Origin: CAYGZC01 sp964354225
Lineage (GTDB): Bacteria; Bacteroidota; Ignavibacteria; UBA10030; SZUA-254
Direction of reading: 5' to 3'
DNA length: 43,356 nt
NCBI GenBank assembly: GCA_964354225.1
Contig: CAYGZC010000269.1
Location: 1 to 43,356, forward strand
In this document: one piece after another, positions 16,008 through 25,047 of the stretch
Layout of the letters: the number at the start of each line of letters is the position of its first letter
Numbering within the stretch: position 1 is the first letter of the stretch
Program-made: the position numbers and the translations under genes
Notes under the pieces: model-generated
Told to the model about the DNA's origin: nothing
Database searches by the model: none
What the model saw: the letters and a program-made list of their open reading frames with translations, nothing else

Positions 16008-17402
16008 TTATTTACCTATACAGAATTTTGAAAATATATTATTCAGAATTTCATCCGTCGTAATTGTGCCGGTGATCTCACTCAGGTTATCCATGGCCGC
16101 CCTCAGGTCTATTGCAATAAATTCGTTACTTTTATTCTCCATTAATCCCATCTTGGCAAAGTTTAAATTTTTTATAGCTTTTGTGACACAATTATAATGC
16201 CTATCATTTATGATTGTTGGCGATTTTTCGGAAATTAAAAAATTTCCATTTGCCATTATATCCACCATTGCTTTCCTCAATATCGGAAAACCTTCTCTTG
16301 TTATTGCTGATATTTTAACATGGCAAAAGGCAATCATCTTGATTGGGATATCATAAGCATCTCGTTTTACCAAATCAATTTTATTAATTGCAATTATTAT
16401 TTTTTTCTTGTTATTTGATGTATTAAACATCTTATTAAAAATTATCTCATCTGCTTCAAAAGAATTGTCATTCGCATCAACAACAAAAACAATGAGATCG
16501 GCTGATTCTATTTCTCTTTCTGTTCTTTTCAATCCCGCGATTTCAACAATATTATTCGATTCACGTAATCCGGCGGTATCTACGATCTTGAAGAGAAGTC
16601 CATCTATTACCAAATTTTCTTCGATCATATCTCGAGTTGTGCCTGGCACTTCTGTAACAATAGCCCTATCAGTGCTTAATAAGCCGTTGAAAATACTTGA
16701 CTTACCAACGTTTGGTTTTCCGACAAGAACAATCTTCACACCTTCTCGAAAAATTCTCCCAGCATTGAATGACTCCTTCAGACTTTTTAAATCACGGATT
16801 ATTGCTGTTAATTCTTTCGCTAATTTATGTTTATTTGTAAATTCAATGCCTTCGTCTACAAAATCAAGCTCAAGCTCTATCAGGCTTGAAAAATTTAATA
16901 ATTTCCCTTTAATTTCGTTGACTTTATTTGATAGTCTACCTTGTATTTGACTAAATGAAATCCTTCGAGAAATTTCAGATCGTGATTTGATTAAGTCCGC
17001 AACGGCTTCTGCCTGTGAGAGATCAATCCTACCATTTAAATAAGCTCGTTTTGTAAATTCTCCTGGTTCCGCGTGTCTAATCCCTAAATTTAAAATAGCT
17101 TGTAGTATTGATCGAGTAATATATATACCTCCGTGGCAGCTTATTTCAACTACATCTTCAGCTGTGTAGGAATTCGGTGCTTTAAATACGATTGCGACTA
17201 TATCGTCGATCATTTCTTCTTCCAGATTTACAAAGTGACCAAAATGAGCTGTATGGGTCCTGGCGGAACGTAACGGTTTCGTTCCGCGGAAACATTTGTC
17301 GATAACTTCGATGGCTTTATCTCCACTTACCCGCACAATGGAGATGCCGCCCTCACCAATTGGTGTTGCTATCGCAGCGATTGTATCGTCTATAGAATTC
17401 AT
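16008..17402 (-). CDS. mnmE: tRNA modification GTPase MnmE (TrmE)
   Basis: MnmE is the GTPase partner of MnmG in U34 modification. The 464-residue protein starts with the formyl-THF-binding N-terminal domain (DDTIAAIATPIGEGGISIVRVSG) and continues into the helical domain. The inserted G domain has GKPNVGKSS, the DTAG box and NKID, and the C-terminus is CIGK, where the cysteine is the catalytic residue of the family. Everything is in place. The gene is upstream of mnmG on the same strand with a parS site between them. It begins 115 bases after yidC ends, behind a terminator, so it likely has its own promoter. Confidence 0.96.
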   Translation of the reverse strand: MNSIDDTIAAIATPIGEGGISIVRVSGDKAIEVIDKCFRGTKPLRSARTHTAHFGHFVNLEEEMIDDIVAIVFKAPNSYTAEDVVEISCHGGIYITRSILQAILNLGIRHAEPGEFTKRAYLNGRIDLSQAEAVADLIKSRSEISRRISFSQIQGRLSNKVNEIKGKLLNFSSLIELELDFVDEGIEFTNKHKLAKELTAIIRDLKSLKESFNAGRIFREGVKIVLVGKPNVGKSSIFNGLLSTDRAIVTEVPGTTRDMIEENLVIDGLLFKIVDTAGLRESNNIVEIAGLKRTEREIESADLIVFVVDANDNSFEADEIIFNKMFNTSNNKKKIIIAINKIDLVKRDAYDIPIKMIAFCHVKISAITREGFPILRKAMVDIMANGNFLISEKSPTIINDRHYNCVTKAIKNLNFAKMGLMENKSNEFIAIDLRAAMDNLSEITGTITTDEILNNIFSKFCIGK

Positions 17403-17460
17403 ATTAGGTTACAACTCGGTTGGAAATAATTTAGAAAACTTAGGAGTAAAAAACAATAAA

Positions 17461-17487
17461 CAAAAACCCCGCATAAATGAGCGGGGT
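17461..17487 (-). terminator. Intrinsic terminator after yidC
   Basis: On the minus strand ACCCCGC, loop TCATTTAT, GCGGGGT is followed by TTTTG. It separates the rpmH-rnpA-yidD-yidC run from mnmE. Confidence 0.8.
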
Positions 17488-17516
17488 CATTTTAGTATTT
17501 TATTTACTTACTGTTG

Positions 17517-19307
17517 TTATTTTTTCAGTGGTAAGTCTTTTGCAATGCGACTAATGAAGCCACTCCCGCTTTTTTTCTGCTCTACTTTTCTTAATGGTTC
17601 GTTTTTATGTTGTTTATTTATCCAAGCTTGTTGACCGATGGAGAGCAAATTGAAAACGAAATAATAAAGATTAAGCCCCGATGGAAAACCTGTAAACATC
17701 AATGTCATCAATATCGGCATTAACCATACCATCATTTTTTGTCTTGGGTCTTTAACGGACATTTTCTGCTGAATCAACATTGTTATTCCCATGAGTAGCG
17801 CTAAACCACTTATTTCATTTATATTGAAAATCGGAATCTTAAATGGCAGTCTTGCTACAACATCTGGAATAGATAGATCGTGTATCCACCATATAAATGA
17901 TGCTTGACGTAATTGAATCGCTGAGCTGAAGACTGCCCACAATGCATACAAAATGGGAAGTTGCAATAAGAGGGGCAAACATCCGCCGGCTGGATTTACA
18001 CCATACTCTTTATATAATCTCATCACTTGCTTATTCATTTTTTGTGGATCTTCTTTGTACTTCTCTTTTATTTCATTTATCATCGGTTGAAGCGCTTGCA
18101 TCTTTTGCATTGATTTCATGCTGGTCTTTGAAAGTGGATGCAACACAATCTTCACGATAAATGAAAATATGATCAGGACAACGCCATAATTGGGTATAAA
18201 TAATCGTAGGAATTTAAACAGTGGAATAATAACATATTCCGATATTGGTCGTATTATCCATGCAGCGCCAAGACTCATTATCTTTTCAAGACCAACATTA
18301 TATCGTTTCACAATATCGAAATCGAGGGGACCCATGAAAATGGTGAACCGATCGTTTTCTAATGACCGACCTGTAAATGGCATCTCGATTGCGATGCTAT
18401 AATTTTCTTTCACACCCTCGTCTGGTAAATGTGTGCGAATCCCCTCTAAGTACGCTCGTTGACTATCTTTACCCCTAGGAATAATAGCAAGGGCAAAATA
18501 TTTATTTCTTGTTGCTACCCACGTCACCCGCCCAGAGATATTGCTATCCTTCACAACTTCGTTAAAGCTGGTTGCATCAATTTCTGGAAGCTCTCCACCT
18601 ACAAGCGCAAATGCTTTCGCATAGTTTGACTCGTCAACGCTGTTGTACTCCATGTATCGGAGTCCAGTTTCCCACGTTGCTTGATATGCAAAATTCGAGA
18701 TTATATTTGCCATTCCCTCAAATTTCAGAGATACATCATATGAATATAGGTCGCCGCGGAAAATCAACGTTTTAACGATTCTACTATGCTTATCTATGTT
18801 AAGATAGAAGTCTGTGGCAAATGAATCACTTTCGGAAAGTTTGATGATTTGACCATCCGTGTAGTTCGATTCAAAAAATAGATCTTTTGTGCTGATAAGT
18901 TTTCCATCTGAGCTACAAAACAGTAAATTAAATTCTCCACCATCTGATTTATTTATCAAATTCACGGGATGATTATCCCATGTTTTATATTGCGTCAATT
19001 CCCATGAATGGATTGCGCCGCCCATTGTCGAAACTTTTGCGCGATAGTGGTCAGTTTCTATAATTAGTGTTTTCTTTTTACCTTCCTTTAGATGAAGAAA
19101 ATATCTGCCTAGTGTATCGCGTGTTGGGAGGGTTGTTTTGCGTTCACTAATTAAAGATCCGCTTGTATCAATTTTGTTTACTTGTTTATTGACCGCTAAT
19201 GAATCTAGTTTTGATGTGGACTGTGGCGGCGGCGGTGCATTCATCCATAACCAAATCATCAAAACAAGTCCTATTAGGACAAATCCTATTACAACATTTC
19301 TATCCAT
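17517..19307 (-). CDS. yidC: Membrane protein insertase YidC
   Basis: YidC inserts and folds inner-membrane proteins, alone or with SecYEG. The 596-residue protein has an N-terminal membrane anchor (VVIGFVLIGLVLMIWLWM) and a large periplasmic domain (about 60-340). It is followed by the conserved five-helix core starting at IPNYGVVLIIFSFIVKIVLHPL. The cytoplasmic hairpin MQALQPMINEIKEKYKEDPQ and NPAGGCLPLLLQLPILYALW follow. The core arginine that faces the hydrophilic groove is in AIQLRQASF. The C-terminal tail is basic and would contact ribosomes. It follows yidD by 45 bases. Confidence 0.96.
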   Translation of the reverse strand: MDRNVVIGFVLIGLVLMIWLWMNAPPPPQSTSKLDSLAVNKQVNKIDTSGSLISERKTTLPTRDTLGRYFLHLKEGKKKTLIIETDHYRAKVSTMGGAIHSWELTQYKTWDNHPVNLINKSDGGEFNLLFCSSDGKLISTKDLFFESNYTDGQIIKLSESDSFATDFYLNIDKHSRIVKTLIFRGDLYSYDVSLKFEGMANIISNFAYQATWETGLRYMEYNSVDESNYAKAFALVGGELPEIDATSFNEVVKDSNISGRVTWVATRNKYFALAIIPRGKDSQRAYLEGIRTHLPDEGVKENYSIAIEMPFTGRSLENDRFTIFMGPLDFDIVKRYNVGLEKIMSLGAAWIIRPISEYVIIPLFKFLRLFIPNYGVVLIIFSFIVKIVLHPLSKTSMKSMQKMQALQPMINEIKEKYKEDPQKMNKQVMRLYKEYGVNPAGGCLPLLLQLPILYALWAVFSSAIQLRQASFIWWIHDLSIPDVVARLPFKIPIFNINEISGLALLMGITMLIQQKMSVKDPRQKMMVWLMPILMTLMFTGFPSGLNLYYFVFNLLSIGQQAWINKQHKNEPLRKVEQKKSGSGFISRIAKDLPLKK

Positions 19308-19352
19308 ATAACTTTATATGTACCTTGAATCTAATTTTTGTGCGTTTTATTT

Positions 19353-19556
19353 TTATGGAATTGGATCGTACCCCCCAGGGTTAAGTGGATGGCAGCGAAA
19401 CAACCTTTTCAGTGATAACAATATTCCTTTTGTATTTCCAAACTTCATAATAGCCTCTATGGCATACGATGAACATGTAGGAAAAAATCTGCACGTGTTT
19501 GCCGGGAGAAATGGTGAAATTAATTTCTGATATGTTTTAATAAAAAATATAATCAT
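19353..19556 (-). CDS. yidD: Membrane protein insertion efficiency factor YidD
   Basis: A 67-residue YidD protein. It begins with an amphipathic membrane-binding helix (IIFFIKTYQKLISPFLPANT), then the family cysteines in CRFFPTCSSYAIEAI, and ends with RLFRCHPLNPGGYDPIP, the family signature. YidD aids insertion by YidC and lies between rnpA and yidC in most bacteria, as here. Its start overlaps the rnpA stop by four bases (ATGA). Confidence 0.95.
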   Translation of the reverse strand: MIIFFIKTYQKLISPFLPANTCRFFPTCSSYAIEAIMKFGNTKGILLSLKRLFRCHPLNPGGYDPIP

Positions 19557-19969
19557 CTAACTGTATCAAAATACTTTTTTGATGCATTCTTAAGTATGTT
19601 TTTTATATCGTCATCAATTTCACAAAAAGATGGTAGCGGTTGGGTTGATGTCTTACTGCGATAGTATATAAATAGCATTGCTATTTGTTTGGTTAATTCT
19701 GTGTTATATATTGATAATAAATCCTGATTCCGGCGGAATGATTCCCGGATAAATCGTTTAATACGATTGCGTTCAACGGCAAGTCTAACGGTGCGACTTA
19801 CCGAAACAAAGAATAGGGTTTGAGTATTCTCTGTTATCATGCTCGGTTCTATTCTTGTGACTAAACATCGAAGAAGTCTGCCCCTTAATTCAACACCATT
19901 TTTAAATAGTATATGACTTATTTTTCTTCCTCTAAAGATCTTATTTCTCCAAAGATCATGTGGCAGCAT
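19553..19969 (-). CDS. rnpA: Ribonuclease P protein component RnpA
   Basis: The 138-residue protein subunit of RNase P, which with the RNA subunit trims tRNA 5' leaders. The signature RLAVERNRIKRFIRESFRRN is present, and a beta strand with LFFVSVSRTVR precedes it. The N-terminal part (MLPHDLWRNKIFRGRKISHILFKNG) corresponds to the usual LkrrkdF..vf..G segment but is somewhat divergent. It begins 19 bases after the rpmH stop. Confidence 0.93.
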   Translation of the reverse strand: MLPHDLWRNKIFRGRKISHILFKNGVELRGRLLRCLVTRIEPSMITENTQTLFFVSVSRTVRLAVERNRIKRFIRESFRRNQDLLSIYNTELTKQIAMLFIYYRSKTSTQPLPSFCEIDDDIKNILKNASKKYFDTVR

Positions 19970-19988
19970 TCCAAATTATTTTTTCCGA

Positions 19989-20135
19989 CTAACCTTCGTC
20001 GCTTACGGTAAGCTTCCATCTACCCTTTGCTCGCCGTCTCGAGAGAACCTTTTGGCCGTCTTTTGATTTCATCCTCTGACGAAACCCATGTTTATTCTTT
20101 CTTTTTGTTATGCTTGGCTGAAAAGTTCTTTTCAT
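19989..20135 (-). CDS. rpmH: 50S ribosomal protein L34
   Basis: This 48-residue gene reads MKRTFQPSITKRKNKHGFRQ and then RMKSKDGQKVLSRRRAKGRW before ending KLTVSDEG. That is a complete, very basic L34. ATG 20135 has AAAGG eight bases upstream. L34 is a structural protein of the large ribosomal subunit. It is the first gene of the leftward block and the nearest gene to the origin on that side. A strong minus-strand terminator lies upstream, at 20165-20206, so rpmH must be transcribed from a promoter within about 40 bases, or its mRNA is attenuated there. Confidence 0.96.
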   Translation of the reverse strand: MKRTFQPSITKRKNKHGFRQRMKSKDGQKVLSRRRAKGRWKLTVSDEG

Positions 20136-20628
20136 TCAATTGCCTTTCAATAAATTTTATAATACAACTGTAAAAAAAGAGGATTGTATTTGTAACAATC
20201 CTCTTTGAGTCTAAATTGATGCTTAAGTTCAATTTAATATAAATAAAAGGTACCTCTAAAACAAACAAATTTTTCGGCGTTATAAAAATATTTCGCTTGC
20301 CAAGAACACCAAATCTTTGTATAATAACTAAAGACTGAAATAAAACTTGATGTTGATAAAATGTGGGTAACTTCATTTATGTCGTATTTATTCATGATTA
20401 TTCTATGTAAAGGCTATCTTTTAGTTTAAAGCATTTTGTGAATAATTGACGGTTATCTATGCCTGTTCTAATATTATCTATCCTCTTGTTTTTACCTAAG
20501 TTTTTCGTTGCTCGAAGTGATACTTATTATTGTCTTTTGTTGAGTTGTTCATAAAGTTGTTAATAAAATGTTGAAATAATACAAACCTTATTAAAAATTT
20601 ATTGATTTATTCTATAATCTGATTTATT
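20136..20628. other. Probable oriC region (rpmH-dnaA gap)
   Basis: This 493-base gap lies where gene strands diverge. DnaA-box-like sites (TTATNCACA) all read on the minus strand: TTATCAACA (20351-20359), TTACCCACA (20362-20370), exact TTATTCACA (20437-20445), TTATGAACA (20546-20554) and TTATTAACA (20558-20566). Apart from the exact one, each has one mismatch. An AT-rich stretch (about 20575-20628) next to dnaA could be the unwinding element. A 94-codon frame on the minus strand (20092-20376) runs through the terminator and the rpmH start, and I do not consider it a gene. Confidence 0.7.
20165..20206 (-). terminator. Minus-strand intrinsic terminator inside the origin region
   Basis: A perfect 12-bp stem, AAAGAGGATTGT / ACAATCCTCTTT, with a seven-base loop is followed on the minus strand by a run of seven T in total. 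It lies just upstream of rpmH and downstream of no recognised gene, so it must end a short origin-proximal RNA or attenuate rpmH. Confidence 0.8.
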
Positions 20629-22122
20629 ATGTTGGAAGATGATACTATTCTCATGTCTAATACCAAAGCGCAAATCGACAATAAAAATTCCACCTATATT
20701 GAAAATCAGGAAGTTTGGAATAATTGTCTCCGTATAATACAAGATCGCGTTAATAAACAAAGCTTTAAAACATGGTTTGAGCCAATCATTTTGGTAAGTA
20801 TTAATGATGGCAGAATCACCATGAAAGTACCAAGCCAATTTTTCTCCGAGTGGCTTGAAGAACATTATTATTCTCTTCTCAATGAGGTATTTGCACAAGT
20901 ATTTGGTCACGAGATGACCATCGAATATATCATTGCTTCGGATGATCGCGATTTACCTACAAACGATTTCGAGGATGATATTGCGCCCTTTGAGTTATCT
21001 AGAGTTGCGGGATCGTTTCCTAAACAAAATATTTCTGCTATAGAATCTTCTGGAAAAGAATCTCCAGACCTGATAGTAAAAAAAACAATAAATCCTTCAT
21101 TAAATCCACGTTATACTTTTGAAAATTATATCAAAGGTGATAGCAATCAATTTGCTAGAGCTGCTGCCCTTGCGGTTGCAAACAATCCCGGCGGTACATC
21201 GTTCAATCCTTTAGTTATTTACGGAGGTGTTGGTTTAGGTAAAACACATTTAGTTCATGCTATTGGAAATCATCTGTTAAAATCCAGCAAAACACATCGC
21301 ATCTTATATGTATCAAGTGAAAAATTTACAATCGATTTTGTCGAATCAATTCAAAAGGATCGTGTGGCTGAATTTACAAATTATTACCGAAATGTTGATC
21401 TTTTAATTGTTGATGATATTCAGTTCTTTGCTAGTAAAGAAAAGACACAAGACATGTTTTTCCATACGTTCAATGCTCTTTATCATCTTGGAAAACAAAT
21501 TGTCCTTTCATCCGATAAACCTCCAAAAGATTTGAAAGGTGTAAATGAAAGATTGGTCTCCCGCTTTCAATGGGGTCTTACGGCTGATATTCAACCTCCC
21601 GATCTCGAAACAAGAATAGCTATACTACGAAAGAAAATTAGTGATAGTAGAATAGATCTTTCCCACGATATTGTTGAATTTATTGCATCAAACGTTATAA
21701 CAAATATACGTGAGCTTGAAAGCTGCCTAATTGGTTTATTGGCTCGGGCATCTTTGGAAAACAGAGAAGTAGATTTAGATTTAGCAAAAAGTGTTGTTAA
21801 ATCAATAGTTGGTGAGGTTCGCTCCCATATAACTATCGAAGAAATTCAGCGTGTTGTTGCTGAACATGTTGGTATACCTGAAGATTTACTTCGAGCTAAG
21901 ACCAGAAAACAAGAAGTTGTGAATGCAAGACAAATTTCTATGTACCTTGCTAAAGAATTAACAAATTCTTCTTTAAAAACTATTGGTCTTCACTTTGGCG
22001 GCAGAGACCATAGCACTGTTATTCATGCTTATCAATGTGTTGATGATGGTATGAAAACTGATACAAAACAAAAAGCTCTTATTCAACGGTTGAGATCTAA
22101 ACTTGAACATAATATTCTTTAG
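20629..22122 (+). CDS. dnaA: Chromosomal replication initiator DnaA
   Basis: DnaA binds DnaA boxes, melts oriC and loads the helicase. The 497-residue protein has domain I (QEVWNNCLRIIQDRVNKQSF), a variable linker, and the AAA+ domain with Walker A GGVGLGKTHL. Walker B is LLIVDDIQF, with sensor motifs after it. Domain IV ends with the DNA-binding signature GLHFGGRDHSTVIHA. Two ATGs are possible, 20629 and 20653. Neither has a well-spaced ribosome site, and the second would start MSNTKAQIDN. I keep the first, without strong support. Confidence 0.97.
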   Translation: MLEDDTILMSNTKAQIDNKNSTYIENQEVWNNCLRIIQDRVNKQSFKTWFEPIILVSINDGRITMKVPSQFFSEWLEEHYYSLLNEVFAQVFGHEMTIEYIIASDDRDLPTNDFEDDIAPFELSRVAGSFPKQNISAIESSGKESPDLIVKKTINPSLNPRYTFENYIKGDSNQFARAAALAVANNPGGTSFNPLVIYGGVGLGKTHLVHAIGNHLLKSSKTHRILYVSSEKFTIDFVESIQKDRVAEFTNYYRNVDLLIVDDIQFFASKEKTQDMFFHTFNALYHLGKQIVLSSDKPPKDLKGVNERLVSRFQWGLTADIQPPDLETRIAILRKKISDSRIDLSHDIVEFIASNVITNIRELESCLIGLLARASLENREVDLDLAKSVVKSIVGEVRSHITIEEIQRVVAEHVGIPEDLLRAKTRKQEVVNARQISMYLAKELTNSSLKTIGLHFGGRDHSTVIHAYQCVDDGMKTDTKQKALIQRLRSKLEHNIL

Positions 22123-22475
22123 AATATATTGATAAGTGTGTTAATATGATGTTATTGAGTGTTGTTTAATTGTTTACAAACTTAAATTTACCGTGTAGAT
22201 TTACATTATTTATTTTTTGGTGTATATCTGTTCAAACAATCAATATAGTATTAACAATATTTTAACTTTGTAATTAATCTATTTTGTTTATTTATATAGA
22301 CATGTTTGTATTATTAACATATCAACACTAATATATATTATTAACCATTTAAATTTATTTATAACTTATTATAATGAAAACAAATTTATATCTAATTATC
22401 TTTTGAATATTATTTAAAAAATACGTATTTTCAATAACAATTATCTTCAATTACTATCCCTAAAAGGAAAATAAA
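22123..22475. other. AT-rich dnaA-dnaN gap
   Basis: A 353-base stretch, strikingly AT-rich, with no credible ORF. Weak DnaA-like words occur (TTATTAACA at 22311-22319), but no exact box. It may hold the dnaN promoter and a second unwinding element; an alternative oriC cannot be excluded. Confidence 0.5.
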
Positions 22476-23591
22476 ATGAAATTCTCATCTTCAAGTACCG
22501 ATTTGCAGAAAGTTTTAGGAAATATTGGAGGTGTGATTCCATCAAAATCTACACTACCCATACTAGAAAACTTTCTTTTACAAATTTTGGGTAATCAGTT
22601 AAGGATTACAGCAACTGATTTAGATATAACAATGACAATGACCCTAAAAGTAAAAGGGTCAGAAGATGGAACAATTGCTATACCAGCAAAAAGACTTTTT
22701 GAAACTATAAAGTCTTTACAAAATATTGATATTGAGTTTAACGCAAACCCGAGCAATAATAAAATTACCATGTTAACAAACAGCGGTGAATACAAGCTTA
22801 CAGGTGAATCAAGTGAAAACTATCCCACCATTCCCTCATTTAAAGGGACTGACGAAATTGAAATAGAGAGTGAAGTATTAAGACGACTTATCAGTAAAAC
22901 AGCATTCGCGGTAAGCTCGGATGAGCTTAGACCCGCAATGATGGGAATATTATTTCAGTTAAATAAAAATGAAATCAGAACTATTGCAACAGATGGTCAC
23001 AGACTTGTACGACTGATAAACACAAGCTTCGTATCAAACAAGGTTGTTAGGGAAATTATTATACCCGCGAAGGCACTGAATCTTGTTCTTAAATCAGCAA
23101 ATGATACAAATAGCAGCATTATGTTCAACGAAAACAATATAATATTTTCATTTGGAGAATCAATATTAATATCGCGCGTAATAGAAGAAAAATATCCAAA
23201 CTACGAGGGTATTATTCCACTCGAAAATGATAAAACACTTATTGTAGATAAGAATCAATTGCTTGAATCAGTGAGGAGAACTGCGTTATACGCAAGCTCA
23301 ACAACACACCAGGTACGTTTTACATTGAGGAGAGGCAGCATTACTATATCTGCCGAAGATATCGATTTTGGAAGTGAGGCGCGGGAAACCCTATCCTGTG
23401 ATTACTCATCTGATCCAATGGAAATAGGTTTTAATTCCTCGTATATCATTGACATACTCTCGCACGTTGATACTGATGAAGCTACCTTTAAACTGAGTTC
23501 ACCTACTCGGGCAAGTATCGTTCAACCGTCAACTCAAAGGGACGGTGAGAATTTACTAATGCTCGTTATGCCTGTTAGACTTAATGCTTAA
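22476..23591 (+). CDS. dnaN: DNA polymerase III beta sliding clamp
   Basis: The 371-residue ring subunit that keeps Pol III on DNA. It carries three repeated clamp domains: an N-terminal FSSSSTDLQKVLGNIGGVIPS, a middle domain with ELRPAMMGILFQLNKNEIRTIATDGHRL, and a C-terminal LMLVMPVRLNA ending. The length is normal (about 366). AAAAGGAAAATAAA precedes ATG 22476, a good ribosome site. It is followed 13 bases later by recF, the typical order. Confidence 0.97.
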   Translation: MKFSSSSTDLQKVLGNIGGVIPSKSTLPILENFLLQILGNQLRITATDLDITMTMTLKVKGSEDGTIAIPAKRLFETIKSLQNIDIEFNANPSNNKITMLTNSGEYKLTGESSENYPTIPSFKGTDEIEIESEVLRRLISKTAFAVSSDELRPAMMGILFQLNKNEIRTIATDGHRLVRLINTSFVSNKVVREIIIPAKALNLVLKSANDTNSSIMFNENNIIFSFGESILISRVIEEKYPNYEGIIPLENDKTLIVDKNQLLESVRRTALYASSTTHQVRFTLRRGSITISAEDIDFGSEARETLSCDYSSDPMEIGFNSSYIIDILSHVDTDEATFKLSSPTRASIVQPSTQRDGENLLMLVMPVRLNA

Positions 23592-23604
23592 AGCTTAAAA
23601 GTAG

Positions 23605-24750
23605 ATGCATCTTAAAAATTTAAGACTGCAACACTTTCGAAATCACGCAGATTCAACATTCGAATTTAGCAGCAAAACAAATATTTTTCTTGGAGATAAT
23701 GGCCATGGAAAAACAAATGTCATTGAGGCGATTGCGTATCTTTGTCTCACAAAAAGTTTTTACGCTAACAGCGACAATCTTGTTTTAGGTTTTGGATACG
23801 ACCTGTTTGAAATTGACGGAACAATTGTCTCGATTAATGATCAAGCGTTTAATATCAAAGTAGCATATTCAGTAAAGCAAACGGAAAAAATCTTTTCAAT
23901 TAACAAGCATCGGATTGAACCGCTTTCATCCGTGATAGGAAAGTTCCCAGTTGTTATATGTTCACCAGAACATGCCCCAATAACCTCGAAAGGACCCGCA
24001 GAAAGAAGAAAATTTGTCGACTTTGTTATCTCTCAATCGAATCATGTTTATTTCCAGAATCTAATTGAGTACAGAAGAGTTTTAAGACATAGAAATAAAA
24101 TTCTTCTCGACGCCAAAACATTAAAGTGTGAGGTTAAAACACTAATTGAGCCGTGGAACGAGCAGTTAATTGAACGGGGGAGCTATTTAATGTTTGCACG
24201 AATGCAATTCGTTGAAGAGTTCAAAGAGTTTATAATGTCGGCATACCACGAGGTAGTCAGCAATGACGAAACACCATCATTGGAGTATAGCCCCGGAAGA
24301 GAGATCGGAAATATTTCTAATGAAAATGAAATAAGGGATATACTATATTCAGAGCTAAAAGAAAAAAGTGGTGATGAAATTAAAATTGGTACCTCGCTTG
24401 TCGGTCCGCAAAGAGATGAATTTAAATTAAAGATTAACGGGCTTGACGTTCGTAAATATGCTTCGCAGGGACAACATAAAACATTCTTGATTGCGCTAAA
24501 GATCGGAGAATTTTTTTATTTAAAAGAACGGTGTAGCGAAACACCAATACTCCTTCTGGATGATATCTTCAGCGAGTTGGACAATCACCGCGCAGGCAAA
24601 CTCCTGAAGTTCGTTGATACGCTCAGCCAAACGTTAATTACATCGACAAATCCATATCTATTTGATGGAAATGCAAGCACAAGCGATAGCGGAAAAACTT
24701 TTTACATTAGAAGCGGAGAAGTTGTTGAACAAAGGACAATCGAAGCATGA
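23605..24750 (+). CDS. recF: Recombination/replication repair protein RecF
   Basis: RecF is an SMC-like ATPase that helps load RecA at gaps. The 381-residue protein shows Walker A GDNGHGKTN preceded by LRLQHFRNH, a central region with the EYRRVLRHRNKIL signature, the ABC-like signature (KYASQGQHKTFLIALKIGE) and Walker B PILLLDDIFSELD. All motifs are intact. The start ATG 23605 has no strong ribosome site, and its end overlaps the next gene by four bases (ATGA). Confidence 0.96.
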   Translation: MHLKNLRLQHFRNHADSTFEFSSKTNIFLGDNGHGKTNVIEAIAYLCLTKSFYANSDNLVLGFGYDLFEIDGTIVSINDQAFNIKVAYSVKQTEKIFSINKHRIEPLSSVIGKFPVVICSPEHAPITSKGPAERRKFVDFVISQSNHVYFQNLIEYRRVLRHRNKILLDAKTLKCEVKTLIEPWNEQLIERGSYLMFARMQFVEEFKEFIMSAYHEVVSNDETPSLEYSPGREIGNISNENEIRDILYSELKEKSGDEIKIGTSLVGPQRDEFKLKINGLDVRKYASQGQHKTFLIALKIGEFFYLKERCSETPILLLDDIFSELDNHRAGKLLKFVDTLSQTLITSTNPYLFDGNASTSDSGKTFYIRSGEVVEQRTIEA

Positions 24751-25037
24751 AATCGTCAAGTCCACGACCGATCGCCGATGTTATAGCAAAAGCAATTCAA
24801 CAGCTTGGGCTTGGAACAAAATTCAAACAACACGAGGTTCTTGATCTGTGGAGTCAAATTGTTGGAGAGCAAATTTCGAAAGTTGCGGCAGCAGAAAGTA
24901 TCAGAGACGGAAAACTGTTTGTTAGTGTTAAACACTCAACATGGCGCAACGAGTTGATATTTTTAAAGCAGGAACTAATCGCCAGAATTAATAAAAGTGT
25001 AAACCAGGTTATTATTAACGATATAATATTTCGGTAA
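24747..25037 (+). CDS. DciA-like protein (DUF721)
   Basis: A 96-residue DUF721 protein. The domain (DVIAKAIQQLGLGTKFKQHEVLDLWSQIVG and LFVSVKHSTWRNELIFLKQELIARIN) matches DciA, which loads the replicative helicase in bacteria lacking DnaC/DnaI. The characteristic W in SVKHSTWRNEL is present. The position between recF and gyrB, with ATGA overlap to recF, supports the replication role. Assignment to DciA function rests on family and position. Confidence 0.85.
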   Translation: MKSSSPRPIADVIAKAIQQLGLGTKFKQHEVLDLWSQIVGEQISKVAAAESIRDGKLFVSVKHSTWRNELIFLKQELIARINKSVNQVIINDIIFR

Positions 25038-25047
25038 AAAGGTATTT

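Noticed and set aside
15757..16197. 146-codon plus-strand frame over mnmG and mnmE
   Set aside because: It is a shadow of two well-recognised minus-strand genes.
20092..20376. 94-codon minus-strand frame upstream of rpmH
   Set aside because: It runs through a strong terminator hairpin and overlaps the rpmH start in another frame; no homology is recognised.
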